Notes: a model not told the origin generated them from the letters alone. A stretch of 64,000 nucleotides of DNA from Burkholderia sp. Bp9143 (GCF_003853645.1 NZ_QTPO01000047.1:1-64000); one strand, 5' to 3'; shown: positions 50,719 to 59,599, counted from the stretch's first letter. A program made the numbers and translations.

Positions 50719-52128
50719 TTATCGCTGGGTCAGCATCATGTACATCTGGATCACGACGTCGGGCGAGAACGTGAACGGCACCCAGCCGTAGCCGGTGTGG
50801 CGCGCGACCAGCAGGCGGTCGCCGTTCGACTGCTTCTGCACGGCCATCATCGGGTTCTTCGTCGTCACGAAACGCCAGCCGGCCGGGATGCCCGGCGGCG
50901 GTTCCGGCTGCATCGACGCGCGCGCGTGCGCGAGTTCCTCGATCAGCTGGCCCAGCTGCTCCGGGTTCAGCGTGATCGACTGGCCGTTGACGGTCAGCGT
51001 CAGTTCGTTCTGCGACGGGCGCGCGACGTGCAGCGTCGCCTTGTCCGCGGGGACGTCCGCTGCGTCGGCGGGGGCGACTTCGATCGCGGTGTCTGAGGCG
51101 TTCGTCGCGACGACGGCGGTGGTCGCGTCGGCCGGCGCTGCAACGACTTCATCGACGACTACCGGCGCGGCTGCGTCCACCACCGGCTCGACGGCGGACT
51201 CGACAACCGGTTCGACGACTTCAGCCGCGACGGCCGGCCCGGTTGCCACAGCTGCCGCGTGCGTCGCGGCGTCCTTCACGACGGCTTCGACCAGCGCTTC
51301 CGCGTCGGCGATCGCCTTCGCGTGACGTTCGGCGGCCGCTTCGGCCTGTGCGATCGCTTCGGCATGGCGTTGCGCGACGGCCTCTGCCGCAGCAGTTGCC
51401 TCCGCGTGGCGTTGCGCGGCCGCGTCGGCTTGCGCGATCGCCTCGGTGTGGCGCTGCGTGACGGCTTGGGCTTCGGCGATCGCATCGGCGTGGCGCTGCG
51501 CGGCGGCTTCCGCTTCCGCGATCGCCTGCGTGTGACGCTGCGCGAGTGCCTCGGCCTCGGCGACCGCGGCCGCGTGGCGCTGCGTCGCGGCCTCGGCGTC
51601 GGCGGTCGCTTCCGCATGGCGCTTCGCGGCGGCTTCGGCCTCCGTGGTGGCGGCTGCATGACGCTGCGCGGCCGCATCCGCTTCGGTCGCGGCGGCGTGA
51701 TGACGCTGCGCGGCGGCCTCGGCTTCGGCGATCGCGGCCGCATGGCGTTGCGACGCGGCTTCGGCATCCGCGTGACGCTGCGCGAGCGCTTCGGTCAGCG
51801 CGGTGGCTTCGGTGTGCCGCTGGACGGCGGCTTCAGCCTGCGCGGTGGCTTCGGTGTGGCGTTGGGCGGCGGCTTCGGCCGCGGCGGTGGCGTCGGCGTG
51901 GCGCTGCTGCGCGGCATCGGCGTCGGCGGCTGCGGCCGTGTGGCGTTGCGCGGCGGCCTGTGCCTCGGTCTCCGCGACGGCGTGACGTTCGGCGGCGGCC
52001 TGGGCTTCCGCCGCGGCGGCGCGCGCGAACGCTTCCGCGCTGCGTGCCGCCTGCTGTGCGGCGTGGTGATCGTGGAGGAGCTGATCGACGCCCGCGTTGA
52101 GCGAATCGATCTGTTCGTTCAGGTTCAT
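50719..52128 (-). CDS. Alanine-rich coiled-coil protein with 14-residue tandem repeats
   Basis: 469 aa. After a short helix (MNLNEQIDSLNAGVDQLLHD), residues about 30-280 are 17 copies of a unit with the consensus AxAxAEAEAAAQRH, spaced 14 residues (one unit is 10). A Val/Ala/Pro-rich linker (about 285-370) follows, then a compact C-terminal domain of about 95 residues (LTLTVNGQSITLNPEQLGQL ... VIQMYMMLTQR). There is no signal peptide. Fourteen residues equal two heptads or four helical turns, giving a long helix with Arg-His on one face and almost no Leu. The function is unknown; phasin-, histone H1-like or cytoskeletal roles are possible. It lies between hpnB (convergent) and hpnA (upstream, same strand, separated by a terminator). 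Confidence 0.82.
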   Translation of the reverse strand: MNLNEQIDSLNAGVDQLLHDHHAAQQAARSAEAFARAAAAEAQAAAERHAVAETEAQAAAQRHTAAAADADAAQQRHADATAAAEAAAQRHTEATAQAEAAVQRHTEATALTEALAQRHADAEAASQRHAAAIAEAEAAAQRHHAAATEADAAAQRHAAATTEAEAAAKRHAEATADAEAATQRHAAAVAEAEALAQRHTQAIAEAEAAAQRHADAIAEAQAVTQRHTEAIAQADAAAQRHAEATAAAEAVAQRHAEAIAQAEAAAERHAKAIADAEALVEAVVKDAATHAAAVATGPAVAAEVVEPVVESAVEPVVDAAAPVVVDEVVAAPADATTAVVATNASDTAIEVAPADAADVPADKATLHVARPSQNELTLTVNGQSITLNPEQLGQLIEELAHARASMQPEPPPGIPAGWRFVTTKNPMMAVQKQSNGDRLLVARHTGYGWVPFTFSPDVVIQMYMMLTQR

Positions 52129-52204
52129 GCGTGTCTTCTCTGCGTAAGACCCGCGATTTTAACCGCTGCGCCGGTGCCGGTCCGTCAGCGACGTGTAACA
52201 AAGT

Positions 52205-52237
52205 GCGCAATGCGGCGTGAAACACGCCGCATTGTGC
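52205..52237 (-). terminator. Terminator of hpnA
   Basis: The stem is GCGCAATGCGGCGTG (52205-52219) with CACGCCGCATTGTGC (52223-52237), 14 of 15 bp plus a G-T pair, with an AAA loop. On the minus strand it is followed by ACTTTGTTAC. One arm overlaps the hpnA stop codon. Confidence 0.75.
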
Positions 52238-53244
52238 TATTTCAGGTAGCCCGCCGAGCCGAACCAGTCGAGCGCGTCGCGCAGGCCTTCGCGGTACGGA
52301 CGCGCGCGGTAGCCGAGCTCGCGCTCGGCCTTCGCGGACGTGAAATACATCTTGTTCTTCGACATCCGCAGCCCGTCGACGGTCACGAACGGTTCCTTCT
52401 TCGTGAACTTCGCGACGGCCTCCGCACCGACCGCGAGCGGGTAGAGCGGCCAGCGCGGCAGCGCGATCGTCGGCGCCTTGCGGCCCGTCATCTGCGCGAT
52501 GTCGGCCAGCATCTGCTGCAGCGGCAGGTTCTCGCCGCCGAGGATGTAGCGCTCGCCGATCCGGCCGCGCTCGAGCGCGAGGAAGTGGCCGTGCGCGACG
52601 TCGTCGACGTGCACCAGGTTCAGGCCGGTATCGACGAACGCGGGAATCTTGCCGAGCGCGGCCTCGACGATGATGCGGCCGGTCGGCGTCGGCTTCACGT
52701 CGCGCGGGCCGATCGGCGTCGACGGGTTGACGATCACGGCCGGCAGCCCTTCGTCGGCGATCATCCGCTCGACCGCGCGCTCGGCCAGCACCTTGCTGCG
52801 CTTGTACACGCCGATCGCCTGCTCGGCGGTCAGCGGCCGGTTCTCGTCCGACGGATCGCCGGCGCTCGTGACCTTCAGCGTCGCGACGCTGCTCGTGTAG
52901 ACGATCCGCTCGACACCCTCTGCGCGCGCCGCGCGCATCGTCGCGACCGCGCCTTCGAGGTTCGCGCGCTCGATCTCGTCCGGATCCGGCGCCCACAGCC
53001 GGTAGTCGGCCGCCACGTGCAGCAGGTAGCGCACGCCGCGCAGCGCGGCGCGCATCGACGTCTCGTCGCGCATGTCGCCGGTGACGATCTCGGCGTCGAG
53101 ATCCGCGACGTTCGTGCGTGGGCTGGTCGGGCGCACCAGCACGCGCACCGCATAGCCTTTCTGCTGCGCGATGCGTGCGACGGCCGAGCCGACGAAACCG
53201 GACGCGCCGGTGACGAGAACGAGATCGCGGGAAGTGTCAGTCAT
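52237..53244 (-). CDS. hpnA: Hopanoid-associated NAD-dependent sugar epimerase (HpnA)
   Basis: 335 aa extended SDR. The Rossmann motif is VTGASGFVGSAV (11-22), DMRDETSM follows, the catalytic Ser is in YTSSVATL and the Tyr147-x3-Lys151 pair is in VYKRSK. The C-terminal half has the HpnA-type block YRARPYREGLRDALDWF. HpnA is assigned to making the sugar or cyclitol head group of composite hopanoids, and its exact reaction is not established. It is monocistronic and divergent from the acylphosphatase gene. Confidence 0.87.
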   Translation of the reverse strand: MTDTSRDLVLVTGASGFVGSAVARIAQQKGYAVRVLVRPTSPRTNVADLDAEIVTGDMRDETSMRAALRGVRYLLHVAADYRLWAPDPDEIERANLEGAVATMRAARAEGVERIVYTSSVATLKVTSAGDPSDENRPLTAEQAIGVYKRSKVLAERAVERMIADEGLPAVIVNPSTPIGPRDVKPTPTGRIIVEAALGKIPAFVDTGLNLVHVDDVAHGHFLALERGRIGERYILGGENLPLQQMLADIAQMTGRKAPTIALPRWPLYPLAVGAEAVAKFTKKEPFVTVDGLRMSKNKMYFTSAKAERELGYRARPYREGLRDALDWFGSAGYLK

Positions 53245-53430
53245 GCGTTTCCTTCAGGGCCGCGCGCGGGCCGCGCGGCGGTTGTGCGTCGGCGAGATTG
53301 TACGTGGTCGGCGCGCACGGCGACGCGAGCCGGGCAGCGGCGGCGGCGGATGGCGAGGCCGCCAGGCCCGTGTGCGAAGCGGCCGACGCGACTACAATGC
53401 CGGGCTTGAATGCAACGGGAGGGCGACGTG

Positions 53431-53727
53431 ATGAGCCGCAATGAACTGGACGAACGGATCGAGACCTACTACGTGCGGGTGCGCGGCGTCGTGCAGGGCG
53501 TCGGTTTCCGTCACGCGACGGTGCGCGAGGCGCACGCGCTGAAGCTGCGCGGCTGGGTCGCGAATCTCGAGGACGGCAGTGTCGAGGCGATGATCCAGGG
53601 CCCCGGCGCGCAGATCGACCGAATGCTCGCGTGGCTGCGCCACGGGCCGCCGTCCGCGCGCGTGACCGAGGTCACGTTCGAGGAGCGGAAGGTCGAAAAG
53701 CGTTTCGAGCGCTTCCAGCAGCAGTAA
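53431..53727 (+). CDS. acyP: Acylphosphatase
   Basis: 98 aa from the ATG at 53431, which follows GGGAGGG; an in-frame ATG at 53410 has no ribosome site. The catalytic Arg27 (GVVQGVGFRH) and Asn45 (GWVANLEDGSVE) define the family. It hydrolyses acyl phosphates such as acetyl phosphate or 1,3-bisphosphoglycerate. It lies 11 bp upstream of the EamA transporter gene. Confidence 0.92.
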   Translation: MSRNELDERIETYYVRVRGVVQGVGFRHATVREAHALKLRGWVANLEDGSVEAMIQGPGAQIDRMLAWLRHGPPSARVTEVTFEERKVEKRFERFQQQ

Positions 53728-53738
53728 GGCAAAACAAC

Positions 53739-54638
53739 ATGACGGGGTATCCGGAGGCCGGGCGCGGCATCGCGCTGTCGGTGATGGCGTCGACGCTGTT
53801 CGCGCTGATGTCCGCTTACGCGAAACTGCTCGCGCCGCTCACGGGGCTCGACATCTTCGCGTGGCGCATCCTGTGGACCGCCCCGGGCGCGCTCGCGCTG
53901 ATCGCGCTGCGCGGCCGCTGGCCGGCCCTCGTCGAGCTCGTGCGGCGCAGCGTGCGCGACTGGCGTCTGCTGATCGCGCTGCCGGCGAGCGCGGCGCTGC
54001 TCGGCCTGCAGCTGTGGCTGTTCCTGTGGGCACCGCTGCACGGGCGCATGCTCGAGGTGTCGCTCGGCTATTTCCTGCTGCCGCTGACGATGGTGCTCGT
54101 CGGCCGCTTCTACTATCACGAACGGCTCGACCCGCTGCAATGGGCGGCGGTCGCGTGCGCGGCGCTCGGCGTCGCGCACGAGGTGTGGGCGACGCGCGCG
54201 TTCGCGTGGCCGACGCTCGTCGTCGCGCTCGGCTATCCGCCGTATTTCGTGCTGCGCCGCCGGATCAACGCCGATTCGCTGGCCGCGTTCGCGTTCGAGA
54301 TCGCGCTGCTGTGTCCGGTCGCGTTCGTGATGGTATCGACGAGCCCGACGCCGGTCGCCAGCCATCCGCTGCTATGGGCCGCGCTGCTGCCGGGGCTCGG
54401 CGTGCTCAGCACGCTCGCGCTCGCGAGCTACCTGAAGGCGAGCCGGATGCTGCCGATGGCGCTGTTCGGGATCCTCGGCTACGTCGAGCCGGTGCTGCTC
54501 GTCGCGGTGTCGCTGCTGCTGCTCGGCGAGACACTGAGCGTCGCGCAGCTCGCGACCTACGGGCCGATCTGGGTCGCCGTCGCGCTGACCGCGTGGCACA
54601 GCGCGATGCTGATGCGGCGCCTGCCCCCACGTCGTTGA
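53739..54638 (+). CDS. EamA/RarD-family drug/metabolite transporter
   Basis: 299 aa from the ATG at 53739, preceded by AAGG. Ten hydrophobic helices fall in two EamA halves, with the RarD-type start GIALSVMASTLFALMSAYAK and a LGETLSVAQLATYGPIW segment near the C-terminus. RarD-type carriers move small hydrophobic compounds or drugs. It is co-transcribed with acyP; the substrate is unknown. Confidence 0.85.
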   Translation: MTGYPEAGRGIALSVMASTLFALMSAYAKLLAPLTGLDIFAWRILWTAPGALALIALRGRWPALVELVRRSVRDWRLLIALPASAALLGLQLWLFLWAPLHGRMLEVSLGYFLLPLTMVLVGRFYYHERLDPLQWAAVACAALGVAHEVWATRAFAWPTLVVALGYPPYFVLRRRINADSLAAFAFEIALLCPVAFVMVSTSPTPVASHPLLWAALLPGLGVLSTLALASYLKASRMLPMALFGILGYVEPVLLVAVSLLLLGETLSVAQLATYGPIWVAVALTAWHSAMLMRRLPPRR

Positions 54639-55024
54639 GCGTCGTCGCGCGCGGCGCGACGGCAGCAAGGAACGTGCTGCGCATCGCGCGTTCCTTGCGC
54701 CGAATCCTGCGATCCTGGCGTCGAACTGGCGACGCACTGACATCAGGCTGGCCGCGTCGCCAGCTTCGTATCGTCGATGTCACGCCTGTAATCGAACAGA
54801 AGATTCCGTTGCACTTTGTTACTTAGGGTATCCCCCGACCGGCCGCTAGACTGACCTGACCGTCTTCTCTTCGTATGCGGCTTTTCCATGAACGGTCATC
54901 TCCGTGCCGGGCCGGCCGGGTTGGCGCGATGCGAGCATACGCGTATCGCCGCCGATCAGGCTCACCTTCTCCCTGCCGAATCCTCCACCGGTGCGTGCCG
55001 CGCCGTCGTCGCGCAGGTGCGGCC
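54639..55024. other. Intergenic region with a hairpin after the EamA gene
   Basis: GCAAGGAACG (54665-54674) pairs with CGTTCCTTGC (54689-54698) across a 14-nt loop, a probable terminator without a T-run. The rest of the 386 bp holds no supportable gene; an upstream in-frame extension of the next ORF has no start signal. Confidence 0.5.
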
Positions 55025-56149
55025 ATGTCGTTGAGCTTGCCGCCCGCCGCCACGGTGCCGCCGGCGCGCGGCGGCCGCCTGATCGAAGTCGACTTCTTCC
55101 GCGGAATCGTGCTGTTGATGATCGTCGTCGATCACATCGGTGCGAGCGTGGTGTCGCGCGTGACGCTCCACGCATTCGCGCTGTGCGACGCGGCCGAGGT
55201 GTTCGTGTTCCTCGGCGGCTTCGCGACCGCGAGCGCGTACGGCGCGATCGCCGACCGGCACGGCGCGCGCGCCGCGCAGCGGCGGTTCGTGCGTCGCGCG
55301 ATGCAGATCTACCGCGCGTTTCTCGCGACGTCGACGCTGATGCTCGTCGTGTCCGCCGCGCTCGACCATTACGGGATCGACGCGCCGAACCTCGCGCTCG
55401 ACGACGTCAGCGTGATGCTTGCGTCGCCGCTCACGGGTCTCGCCGAGCTGCTCACGTTCCAGCGCCAGCCGTATCTCGCGTCGGTGCTGCCGATGTACGT
55501 GCTGTTCGCGCTCGCGTCGCCGGTGATCGTGCCGTTCGCGCGCCGCCATCCGTGGCTGCTCGTCGCGTTCAGCGCGGCGTCGTGGCTCGCGGCCGGCTGG
55601 CTCGGCCCCGAGCTGCTGGACACCGATTCGTTCCGCTGGAGCTTCAACCCGTTTGCGTGGCAACTGATGTTCGTCGCCGGCGTGCTCGCGCGCTGCCAGC
55701 CCGTGTACCGGCACATCGCACTCGGGCGCTGGAGCGCCGCGGCGACCGGCGTCGCATGCGCGATCGTGCTCGGTTGTGCGAGCTACAAGCTGTTCTCCGG
55801 GTTGCCGGTGCCGGAAGGCGTGCTCAAGCGCGATCTCGCGCTGCCGCGCATCGTGAGCTTCGCGGCGATCGCATGGCTGATGGCCGACTGCGTGCGCCAT
55901 GGCTGGATCGCGCGCATTGCGCAGGCCGTGCAGCCCGTCGTCGCGGTCGGCAGGCGTGGCTTGATCTGCTTCGTCGCGGGCGCGGCGATCTCGCTCGTCA
56001 TCGATTCGCTGCTGCATCCGGTCGCGAACGGCGCCGAGCTGCGGCATCTCGGCGTGGGCCTTGCGGCCGACGCATGCGCGGTCGGGCTGATGATGGCCGT
56101 GGCGGGTTCGGGAACGTGGTTCGCGCGCTGGCGCGGCGCGGCCGCGTGA
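55025..56149 (+). CDS. OpgC-like multi-pass membrane protein
   Basis: 374 aa from the ATG at 55025 (MSLSLPPAATV). About ten hydrophobic helices begin with the conserved RLIEVDFFRGIVLLMIVVDH segment (24-43), which matches the OpgC domain involved in succinylation of osmoregulated periplasmic glucans. The Asp/Arg-rich start and AFALCDAAEVFVFLGGF loop fit this group. No opgGH genes are nearby, so the acceptor could be another envelope glycan. The ribosome site is weak. Confidence 0.78.
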   Translation: MSLSLPPAATVPPARGGRLIEVDFFRGIVLLMIVVDHIGASVVSRVTLHAFALCDAAEVFVFLGGFATASAYGAIADRHGARAAQRRFVRRAMQIYRAFLATSTLMLVVSAALDHYGIDAPNLALDDVSVMLASPLTGLAELLTFQRQPYLASVLPMYVLFALASPVIVPFARRHPWLLVAFSAASWLAAGWLGPELLDTDSFRWSFNPFAWQLMFVAGVLARCQPVYRHIALGRWSAAATGVACAIVLGCASYKLFSGLPVPEGVLKRDLALPRIVSFAAIAWLMADCVRHGWIARIAQAVQPVVAVGRRGLICFVAGAAISLVIDSLLHPVANGAELRHLGVGLAADACAVGLMMAVAGSGTWFARWRGAAA

Positions 56150-56170
56150 GCGGTGCGGGAAAACGCGCAG

Positions 56171-56189
56171 GCGGCACGCAACGTGCCGC
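56171..56189. terminator. Hairpin between convergent genes
   Basis: The stem is GCGGCACG (56171-56178) with CGTGCCGC (56182-56189) and a CAA loop. It lies between the OpgC-like gene and the small minus-strand gene and has no T-run. Confidence 0.4.
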
Positions 56190-56204
56190 GCGGCGTCGAT
56201 GACG

Positions 56205-56414
56205 TCAGTGAGGTGAGCCGATGCGGGAGCGGGGGACGGCGGTCGCGTCGCCGTCGGATTCGGCGTCGTCGCGTTCGTCGGACTTCGGATCGTCCTGCTG
56301 CGCGAGCACCGCGTCGGCTTCGGCCGCGGCCCGGGCGGCGCGCAATGCGGTGCAGCGCTGCGCGTGCCGGATGTCCGACAGCATCCTCAAGAGCCGAGTC
56401 GTTTTGCTTTTCAT
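56205..56414 (-). CDS. Small charged hypothetical protein
   Basis: 69 aa from ATG 56414, well supported by GGGAG six bases upstream. The N-terminal half is a basic helix (MKSKTTRLLRMLSDIRHAQR, then an Ala-rich stretch). The C-terminal half is acidic (DDPKSDERDDAESDGD). No family is recognised. It lies 120 bp after the peptide-transporter gene on the same strand. Confidence 0.55.
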   Translation of the reverse strand: MKSKTTRLLRMLSDIRHAQRCTALRAARAAAEADAVLAQQDDPKSDERDDAESDGDATAVPRSRIGSPH

Positions 56415-56534
56415 GATCTTCTCCCGCCGGTGCGCATCGCGATGGAACCGATGCACCGTTGCAACCAGTGTAGGACGTGCTGGCCGCGCCGGCGGGAGAA
56501 TGTGGCGTGCACGCCGCACGCCGAGGGATAGTAC

Positions 56535-58061
56535 TTACTGGGCCGAGGCCATCGCCTGCGCCTGCACCGCTTCTTCCTCGCGGCGCTCTTCCGCGCAGCG
56601 CTGATGCTGGCGCGACAGGCGGTTCATCATCGGCAGCAGCAGGAGGGCGAGCAGCATGCCGATCGCGGCGAGCCAGCCGAGCTTCTCGAACAGCGACAGG
56701 TAGAGCGGCAGCGATTCGGTGGCCGGCAGGTCGTGCGACGGCATCTGCGCGAAGTTCGCGACGACGCTGCCGAGATACTGCGACACACCCGTCGCGACGA
56801 AATACGCGCCCATCATGAAGCCGCTCATGCGCGCCGGCACGTAGCGGGCGATCATCGCGAGGCCGAGGCCGCTCACCAGCAGTTCGCCGAGCGAGTAGAG
56901 GCCGTAGCCCCACACCATGAACCACGATGACACGCGACCGTCCACCGCGTAGCGGCCGCTGATCGTGAACACCAGGTAGCCGGCGGCCACCGCGCCGAAG
57001 CCGAATGCGTACTTCGCCGCGACCGGCAGGTCACGGCCGCTCTTCGAGACCGCGTTGTAGATCCACACGAGCACCGGGCTCAGCATCATGATCCAGATCG
57101 GGTTCAGCGCCTGGAACTGTGCGGCGCTCCACGTGAACAGCGTCGTGCCGAACAGGATGAAGCGCGGATCGACGTTGCGCAGCGCGAACAGCGTGAGCGA
57201 CGTCGACATCTGCACGTAGAAGATGAAGAACAGGATCACCTGGCCGATCAGCACGAGCGCCGCGATCAGGCCCGCGCGTTCCGAACGCTCCGACTTCGCG
57301 ATCATGTACGCGAAGATCGCGAGGATCGCGAAGGCGGCCGTCCACACGCTCGCGACCGCGAGCTGCTTGTGCTGCAATACGTACAGCGTGATCAGCGCGA
57401 GCGCCACGCCGCCTGCCGCCACGCCACCGAGGCGCTTCCAGCGGATCGGTTCGTCGTCGGGCTGCGAGCCGATGTGCGCGAGCGTTCGGTGCATCAGCAT
57501 GAAGTTCAGGATCGCGAGCAGCATGCCGGCGCAGCAGACCGCGAACGCGGTGTGCCAGCCCCAGTGATCCTTGATCCATGGCGTCGCGAGCATCGACACG
57601 GTCGAGCCGATGTTGACCGCCATGTAGTAGATCGTGAACGCGCTGTCGATGCGCGCGTCGTCGCCTTCGTAGATGCGGCGCACGAGGTTCGCCGCGTTGG
57701 CCTTGAACAGGCCGTTGCCGACGACGATCACGCCGAGCGATGCGTACATGTACGCCAGCGCGTCGTTCGGGACCGCCAGCATCAGGTAGCCGGCGCACAG
57801 CACGGCCGCGCCGATGATCATCGTGCGACGGGCGCCGAGCACCTTGTCGCCGATCCAGCCGCCGATCGACGGCGACGCGTAGACGAGCGCGGTGAACGCG
57901 CCCCAGGTCAGGTTCGCATGGCTGTCGGTGAAACCGAGCCGGTCGACCATGAAGAGGACCAGGAGCGCGGCCATGCCGTAGTAGCCGAAGCGCTCCCACA
58001 TTTCGATGAGGAAGACCGTCGTAAACGATCGGGTCTGTGAAACAGGTGCGTGCATCATCAA
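56535..58061 (-). CDS. POT/PTR2-family proton-coupled oligopeptide transporter
   Basis: 508 aa with about 14 hydrophobic segments. The POT signature E-x-x-E-R-F-x-Y-Y-G is replaced by EMWERFGYYGM (20-30), and the second PTR2 motif is FTIYYMAVNIGS (about 142-153). The start is one of three consecutive ATGs (58061). It imports di- and tripeptides with protons, and the oppABCD operon further right imports longer peptides. The C-terminal tail is Glu/Gln/Ala-rich. Confidence 0.88.
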   Translation of the reverse strand: MMMHAPVSQTRSFTTVFLIEMWERFGYYGMAALLVLFMVDRLGFTDSHANLTWGAFTALVYASPSIGGWIGDKVLGARRTMIIGAAVLCAGYLMLAVPNDALAYMYASLGVIVVGNGLFKANAANLVRRIYEGDDARIDSAFTIYYMAVNIGSTVSMLATPWIKDHWGWHTAFAVCCAGMLLAILNFMLMHRTLAHIGSQPDDEPIRWKRLGGVAAGGVALALITLYVLQHKQLAVASVWTAAFAILAIFAYMIAKSERSERAGLIAALVLIGQVILFFIFYVQMSTSLTLFALRNVDPRFILFGTTLFTWSAAQFQALNPIWIMMLSPVLVWIYNAVSKSGRDLPVAAKYAFGFGAVAAGYLVFTISGRYAVDGRVSSWFMVWGYGLYSLGELLVSGLGLAMIARYVPARMSGFMMGAYFVATGVSQYLGSVVANFAQMPSHDLPATESLPLYLSLFEKLGWLAAIGMLLALLLLPMMNRLSRQHQRCAEERREEEAVQAQAMASAQ

Positions 58062-58168
58062 TCTCGTTTGAAACGGACGGCGCGGATCGCGCGTCGCCTT
58101 GGGGGTCGAACTGGCGCCGGAGCACTATGGCCGGGTAGGCTTTGCGTCGGCGATGGAGCAGTCGGGCT

Positions 58169-58457
58169 AGGGGCTGTTCCCGCTAATAATGGGCTTGCGC
58201 TGGCCCCCAGAAGGGCCGAGCGCAAGGATTGCGACGAAGCGAATACTCGACGTACTCGCGAGGAGCGTGACGCGGCGATCGGCCCTTCTGGGGGGCAGCC
58301 CCACGAATGAATTTTCCAAGACAGGGGAACGTACCTTGCCGGCCGCACTGCGGCGTCGATCGTCGCTTGTTTGGCTCGGCCAAACGGCGCTCCTCCCTCC
58401 TTGCATTGCGACCGGCAAGGCACGTTCGCAAGCCCGTTATTAGCGGGAACAGCCCCT
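58169..58457. mobile_element. Non-coding element with 31-bp terminal inverted repeats and two internal hairpins (MITE-like)
   Basis: Terminal arms at 58169-58199 and 58427-58457 begin AGGGGCTGTTCCCGC and match as inverted repeats at 30 of 31 positions. Inside are two long stems: 58204-58219 with 58279-58294 (16 bp, CCCCCAGAAGGGCCGA type) and 58328-58342 with 58412-58426 (14 of 15 bp, CGTACCTTGCCGG type). The element is 289 bp and has no transposase. Overlapping ORFs on both strands are by-products of the symmetry. No clear target duplication is seen. It lies in the 782-bp gap between the POT gene and the XRE-cupin gene; the remainder of the gap (58062-58168, 58458-58843) shows only an A+T-rich promoter-like stretch after 58770. 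Confidence 0.7.
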
Positions 58458-58843
58458 GGCCCGGGCCGGGGTCGCACGCCGCCTGGCAAGGCGGTGCGAG
58501 GCCCCGACCGGCGCGCGAGTGGTAACGTTTGCCGGTCCGGTGCGTCAGGTCCGCGCCACTCAGGGAAACTCCCGATATGGCAGCAGCTTTCAGGAACATT
58601 CGTCTCATCATCTATTTGTAAACTTTGCCGCCCGGCCTCCGAAGATTCCCGGAGAGCCGCTTGCAGCTTGCCTGTGAAGCCGGCGAGTCTGGCAAGATAG
58701 CGCGTCGTTTCGCTCGCTTCGGGCCCTGTTTAGTGCACCGGGCTCAACGCCGAAGACGTATGCGAACCCGAAGATTAAGCTATCTCGAATTAACTTAGTT
58801 ACTTTCCATCAAACATTTTTTGACGACCACTTTTCGGCCTGCT

Positions 58844-59422
58844 ATGGTTCCCCCCACTGAAAACTCGCGATCGGCAGACGCTGTCGCACTCGGCAGCAAG
58901 ATTCGCGCGTTGCGCCAACGACTCAAGCGCACGCTCGACGACACCGCTACCGCCGCGGGGATTTCGAAGCCGTTTCTGTCTCAAGTCGAACGCGGGCTCG
59001 CGTCGCCGTCGCTGACGTCGCTGGCCGGTATCGCACAGGCGCTCGGCGTGACGGTGCAGTACTTCGTGGATACGCCGAGCGAGGAACGCTCGGTCTGCAG
59101 AGGCGAGCAGTTGCGCTTCTTCGGATTCGCCGATTCGGCGAACCTGTTCGCGAGGCTGACCAACGTGACCGAAGGGCGTCAGCTCGAGGCGATCCTCGTG
59201 CGGATGCCGCCGGGGCAGAAACGGTCGGAGGTGACGACACATGCAGGAGAGGAGTTCCTGTATGTGATTGAAGGGGAAGTGTCGCTGACGCTGGAAGGCA
59301 AGACGTTCGTCCTGCAGGCCGGCGACAGTTCGCACTATCAGTCGACGGTCCCGCACAGCTGGGTCAACACCGCGAAGGTCGAGTCGGTGGTGGTCTGGGT
59401 CGGTACGCCGCGGCTGTTCTAA
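58844..59422 (+). CDS. XRE-cupin transcriptional regulator next to the opp operon
   Basis: 192 aa from the ATG at 58844; an in-frame TTG at 58820 is an alternative, and neither has a clear ribosome site. The HTH (about 18-75) contains ATAAGISKPFLSQVERGLAS. The cupin (about 112-185) contains MPPGQKRSEVTTHAGEEFLY, IEGEVSLTLEGK and AGDSSHYQSTVPHSW. It is codirectional with and 177 bp upstream of oppA. Three GGAATAC half-sites lie in that gap, so it probably controls the peptide transporter. Confidence 0.86.
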   Translation: MVPPTENSRSADAVALGSKIRALRQRLKRTLDDTATAAGISKPFLSQVERGLASPSLTSLAGIAQALGVTVQYFVDTPSEERSVCRGEQLRFFGFADSANLFARLTNVTEGRQLEAILVRMPPGQKRSEVTTHAGEEFLYVIEGEVSLTLEGKTFVLQAGDSSHYQSTVPHSWVNTAKVESVVVWVGTPRLF

Positions 59423-59429
59423 CGCACGG

Positions 59430-59482
59430 GTATTCCTTCGTTTCCGAGACGGAATACCTGTCGAAAGAAACGTAAGGAATAC
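59430..59482. promoter_or_regulatory. GGAATAC repeat array upstream of oppA
   Basis: GTATTCCTTCGTTTC (59430-59444) and GAAACGTAAGGAATAC (59467-59482) form an inverted repeat with one extra T. A third GGAATAC lies between them at 59451-59457. It begins 8 bp after the regulator stop and ends 118 bp before the oppA start, so it could be operator, terminator or both. Confidence 0.5.
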
Positions 59483-59599
59483 TAAGATGCAATACGAGAA
59501 TCACGGGCCTCCTCAATCGCTGCACCCGTCAGCGTCTCACGCGTAACCGCGGCATCCGCCGCGCATCGCTCACCGAACCACCTTCTCAAGACCGCCACG

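Noticed and set aside
51260-52060. Regular 42-bp periodicity resembling a CRISPR array
   Set aside because: Units are contiguous, imperfect and in one reading frame, with no unique spacers; they encode protein repeats.
51259-53409. 716-aa plus-strand frame rich in Gly, Arg and Val
   Set aside because: It is the complement of the 14-residue repeats and of hpnA. The repetitive appearance is inherited from the real minus-strand gene.
58183-58611. Several overlapping 70-140 aa frames on both strands
   Set aside because: They lie within or across the inverted-repeat element, mirror each other and have no ribosome sites.
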